Of a DNA stretch of 64,000 bases, positions 62,074-64,000 are shown piece after piece; within the stretch, counting starts at the first letter, position 1, and the number at the start of each line of letters is the position of its first letter. This DNA is from Pedobacter cryoconitis (lineage in GTDB: Bacteria; Bacteroidota; Bacteroidia; Sphingobacteriales; Sphingobacteriaceae): assembly GCA_019352875.1 (NCBI GenBank), contig JAAAFW010000008.1, positions 158,159-222,158 of the forward strand, written 5' to 3'. The notes beneath the pieces are model-generated. The model searched no databases and was not told the origin of the DNA. It worked only from the letters and a program-made list of their open reading frames with translations. A program made the translations under genes and the position numbers.

Positions 62074-62754
62074 ATGGAACTTGAGGAACACTATACCAAC
62101 AGAAGTGGCTGGTTAAGAGCGGCAGTTTTAGGAGCTAACGACGGTATACTATCTACAACCAGTCTGGCGATCGGCATCGCGGCGGCAAGTACGACGCGGG
62201 AGCCTATTGTCCTTGCTGCACTCGCTGGTCTTGTTGCCGGCGCTCTTTCCATGGCGGCAGGAGAATATGTTTCTGTAAGCTCACAGGCAGATATTGAATC
62301 TGCAGACCTGAAAAGAGAAAAGAACGAACTGGATACCATGCCGGAAGTTGAGCTAAAGGAACTTGCGAAATTATACATGGAACGGGGACTGGATGAGGAT
62401 CTTGCTTTGCAAGTGGCCACACAGTTATCTGCCCACGATGCTTTAGGTGCACATGCCAAAGATGAACTGGGTATCAATGAAATCACCCAGGCTAAGCCTA
62501 TGCAGGCTGCCCTGGCCTCAGCGGCGTCTTTTGTAACAGGTGGAATGCTTCCCATGCTGGTCTCTATCTTTGCCCCTTTAAATCTTATGGTTGTCTACCA
62601 ATATAGCTTGTCTATTGTATTTCTGGCCATGTCTGCACTGATCGCAGCAAAAGCCGGAGGTTCGAGCAAAAGCAAGGCTGTAATCAGGATTTGCTTCTGG
62701 GGAACCGCAGCGATGGCGATGACAGCTTTTGTTGGCTATTTATTCGGGCAATAA
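62074..62754 (+). CDS. VIT1/CCC1-family transporter (iron/manganese)
   Basis: 226 residues with about five membrane helices. Signature at the start: LRAAVLGANDGILSTTSLAI and GALSMAAGEYVSVSSQADIE; the acidic helix between (KNELDTMPEVELKELAKLYM, ERGLDEDLALQV) is the cytoplasmic metal-binding hairpin of the family. Such proteins move ferrous iron or manganese out of the cytoplasm or into stores. Direction in bacteria is poorly known. It lies between a GNAT and a GrpB-like gene at short spacing. Confidence 0.9.
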   Translation: MELEEHYTNRSGWLRAAVLGANDGILSTTSLAIGIAAASTTREPIVLAALAGLVAGALSMAAGEYVSVSSQADIESADLKREKNELDTMPEVELKELAKLYMERGLDEDLALQVATQLSAHDALGAHAKDELGINEITQAKPMQAALASAASFVTGGMLPMLVSIFAPLNLMVVYQYSLSIVFLAMSALIAAKAGGSSKSKAVIRICFWGTAAMAMTAFVGYLFGQ

Positions 62755-62765
62755 TATAATTTGAT

Positions 62766-63353
62766 ATGGAAACAGGAAAAACAGATCCGATACTGGTCAC
62801 TGAGTATTCCTCAGCATGGCCGGTCCAGTTCGGACAACTCAGTGATATCTATAAAAACTTTATAGGGGAATATCTGACAGGAATAGAACACGTAGGCAGC
62901 ACTGCAGTTCCTGGTCTACCCGCAAAACCCGTTCTGGACATCGACTTAATTGTCGAAGATCAACGTAAACTAGCGCAAATTATACCAATACTGGAGTTAT
63001 TGGGTTACGAATATGCTGGTGAAGCAGGTATTCCAGACAGACATACGTTTATTGCAAAATCATCAAAAACCCCCAATATAAATTCAGGAATTCACTGGCC
63101 GAAGCATCATCTCTACTGCTGTATTGACGGCAGTACCAGTCTTCGCAACCACCTGCTCCTGCGTGACCAACTTAGAAAAGATCCGGAACTAGCCACGGCT
63201 TACGGTAAACTCAAAAAAAGACTTGCTGCACACACTACAGACATTGATAAATATGTGGAGGGAAAAACGGAATTTATTACGGACGTCCTCGGAAAATCGG
63301 GCTTAAATGAACAGGAATTACAACAAATTGAGCATCAAAATAAAAAAATGTAA
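62766..63353 (+). CDS. GrpB-family (UPF0157) nucleotidyltransferase-fold protein
   Basis: 195 residues. The family pattern ILVTEYSSAWPVQFGQLSDI, GIEHVGSTAVPGLPAKPVLD and IDLIVED (GS...DID) marks a nucleotidyltransferase fold. The C-terminal part has RNHLLLRDQLRKDPELATAY and GKLKKRLAAHTTDIDKY. Function is unknown, with a possible link to folate or coenzyme metabolism in some species. It starts 11 bp after the VIT-family gene, so it is probably its co-transcript. Confidence 0.9.
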   Translation: METGKTDPILVTEYSSAWPVQFGQLSDIYKNFIGEYLTGIEHVGSTAVPGLPAKPVLDIDLIVEDQRKLAQIIPILELLGYEYAGEAGIPDRHTFIAKSSKTPNINSGIHWPKHHLYCCIDGSTSLRNHLLLRDQLRKDPELATAYGKLKKRLAAHTTDIDKYVEGKTEFITDVLGKSGLNEQELQQIEHQNKKM

Positions 63354-63476
63354 TTAAAAGTATGTAGGGTTCTTTATCTTAAAAGGATAATACGCGGATT
63401 ACGATATAAAATATATCATTTGATTCTTTTATTTTCTTTTAAAAACTGTGTCGCTTTTTTTATCGTAATTGATAAC

Positions 63477-63668
63477 ATGATCGAAAGAATTGAAAAAGGA
63501 AACGTGTTTTTATGTATAGAGGTTTTATATCTTAATAATATAGCTGTGAAATTTGAAAAAGGTAAAGTCTATTACGCGCCAAAAGATAATACTATTGAAA
63601 ATGAGGTTCACATTGCAGGATGGGATCAGGATCTTCTAAATAAACATTTTCAATTAGTGGAAATGTAG
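63477..63668 (+). CDS. small uncharacterised protein
   Basis: 63 residues from ATG 63477; an upstream TTG at 63420 is possible but its product would begin with an odd hydrophobic stretch. The sequence MIERIEKGNVFLCIEVLYLN and VKFEKGKVYYAPKDNTIENE is beta-rich and acidic. No family recognised. It overlaps the convergent membrane protein by 19 bp. It could be a real small gene or a chance frame. Confidence 0.4.
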   Translation: MIERIEKGNVFLCIEVLYLNNIAVKFEKGKVYYAPKDNTIENEVHIAGWDQDLLNKHFQLVEM

Positions 63669-63991
63669 GTGGATTTATTCGGTATAGTTTTTTTGAGAAC
63701 CAGTATTACCATAAATAGCCCCAAAACAAATGCAGAAGAGGATATCATGATCCCGGCAGCCAGACGGAAAGGATTCATTTGGCAAAAGATCAATAAACAT
63801 GACAATATCACCACTGTAATAATCCATTTCCCTAATCGCTCCTCTCTTTTATAAACGACTGAATATTTCACTTTATAACTCTGAAAAGTTATATATTTTA
63901 GTCGTTTTGAAAACTGTGCTGAAGGCTGTTCTGTCCCATATTTTTGTAAAATGGGATAAAGAGGATCAGCTTTAAATTTGACGTCTTTCAT
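63650..63991 (-). CDS. small two-span membrane protein
   Basis: 113 residues beginning 9 bp from the right window edge (ATG at 63991). An N-terminal charged helix (MKDVKFKADPLYPILQKYGT) precedes two membrane helices (about 55-70 and 75-97). I do not recognise the family. Small membrane proteins of this kind often follow sigma factor genes, which would lie beyond the window; this is a guess only. It overlaps the convergent small gene by 19 bp. Confidence 0.6.
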   Translation of the reverse strand: MKDVKFKADPLYPILQKYGTEQPSAQFSKRLKYITFQSYKVKYSVVYKREERLGKWIITVVILSCLLIFCQMNPFRLAAGIMISSSAFVLGLFMVILVLKKTIPNKSTYISTN

Positions 63992-64000
63992 AGTTCCTTA

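Noticed and set aside
63420..63476. Extended N-terminus of the small gene at 63477
   Set aside because: It would start with TTG and a hydrophobic stretch unlike the rest; ATG 63477 is preferred, and even that gene is uncertain.

Overview
The window is chromosomal DNA from a member of the Bacteroidota, most likely a Sphingobacteriaceae bacterium close to Pedobacter. Reasons: an AT-rich sequence; a SusC/SusD pair; two further TonB-dependent receptors with N-terminal carboxypeptidase-regulatory-like domains, one of them Oar-like; almost no Shine-Dalgarno sequences but several TAnnTTTG (-7) elements typical of the Bacteroidota sigma factor; and families common in that group (DUF6266-like, DUF4397, DUF1543, DUF2625). 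I see no rRNA, tRNA, CRISPR, insertion sequence or prophage. The taxon is inferred from gene content only.

Layout. (1) 1-9.1 kb, minus strand: an exopolysaccharide operon read from about 9.1 kb leftwards off the window. It encodes a response regulator, a receiver-like/phosphoglycosyltransferase fusion, a half-length TolC-like protein, a Wzc-like co-polymerase with a degraded kinase domain, a Wzy/O-antigen-ligase-like protein, a processive GT2, a 30-residue membrane peptide, an acyltransferase and a glycosyltransferase cut by the window edge. (2) 9.6-14.2 kb: two LytR-CpsA-Psr paralogues flanking another glycosyltransferase and a probable glycosyltransferase, so the surface-polysaccharide locus extends to about 14.2 kb. 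(3) 14.2-18 kb: GlxA-type regulator with a divergent Dabb protein, a GreA/GreB-like protein, an mdaB-ygiN-like quinone pair and an exported thioredoxin-like protein. (4) 18.2-23.9 kb: a complete seven-gene Mrp cation/proton antiporter operon. (5) 24-41.7 kb: mixed housekeeping and accessory genes: orphan sensor kinase, CBM9-like protein with sugar transporter, rhodanese-thioredoxin fusion, serine hydrolase, FKBP lipoprotein, a DUF6266-like pair beside an unusual 11-bp-phased repeat array, HxlR/cupin, MFS, an exported flavodoxin-RidA fusion with a divergent AraC regulator, GH114-like lipoprotein, CAT-like acetyltransferase and Crp/Fnr regulator. (6) 41.7-59.1 kb, minus strand: a six-gene envelope redox/uptake run (two TlpA-like proteins, YceI, di-heme peroxidase, TonB-dependent receptor, DUF4397 lipoprotein), then susD/susC with a long leader, then an Oar-like receptor preceded by phased direct repeats. 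(7) 59.4-64 kb: VOC protein, acyltransferase, GNAT, VIT-family transporter, GrpB-like protein and two small unknowns.

How the parts fit: region 1-2 looks like one system for making, exporting and possibly anchoring a decorated surface glycan, controlled by at least one receiver protein. Region 6 is an envelope module in which an outer-membrane receptor is coupled to periplasmic thiol and heme redox proteins; its substrate cannot be read from the sequence. The best candidates for something undescribed are the six-gene redox/receptor run, the two different 11-bp-phased repeat arrays (32.5 kb and 59.2 kb), the phosphomimetic-looking receiver fused to the initiating sugar transferase, and the exported WrbA-RidA fusion. 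All functions are assigned by reading motifs by eye, without database searches.
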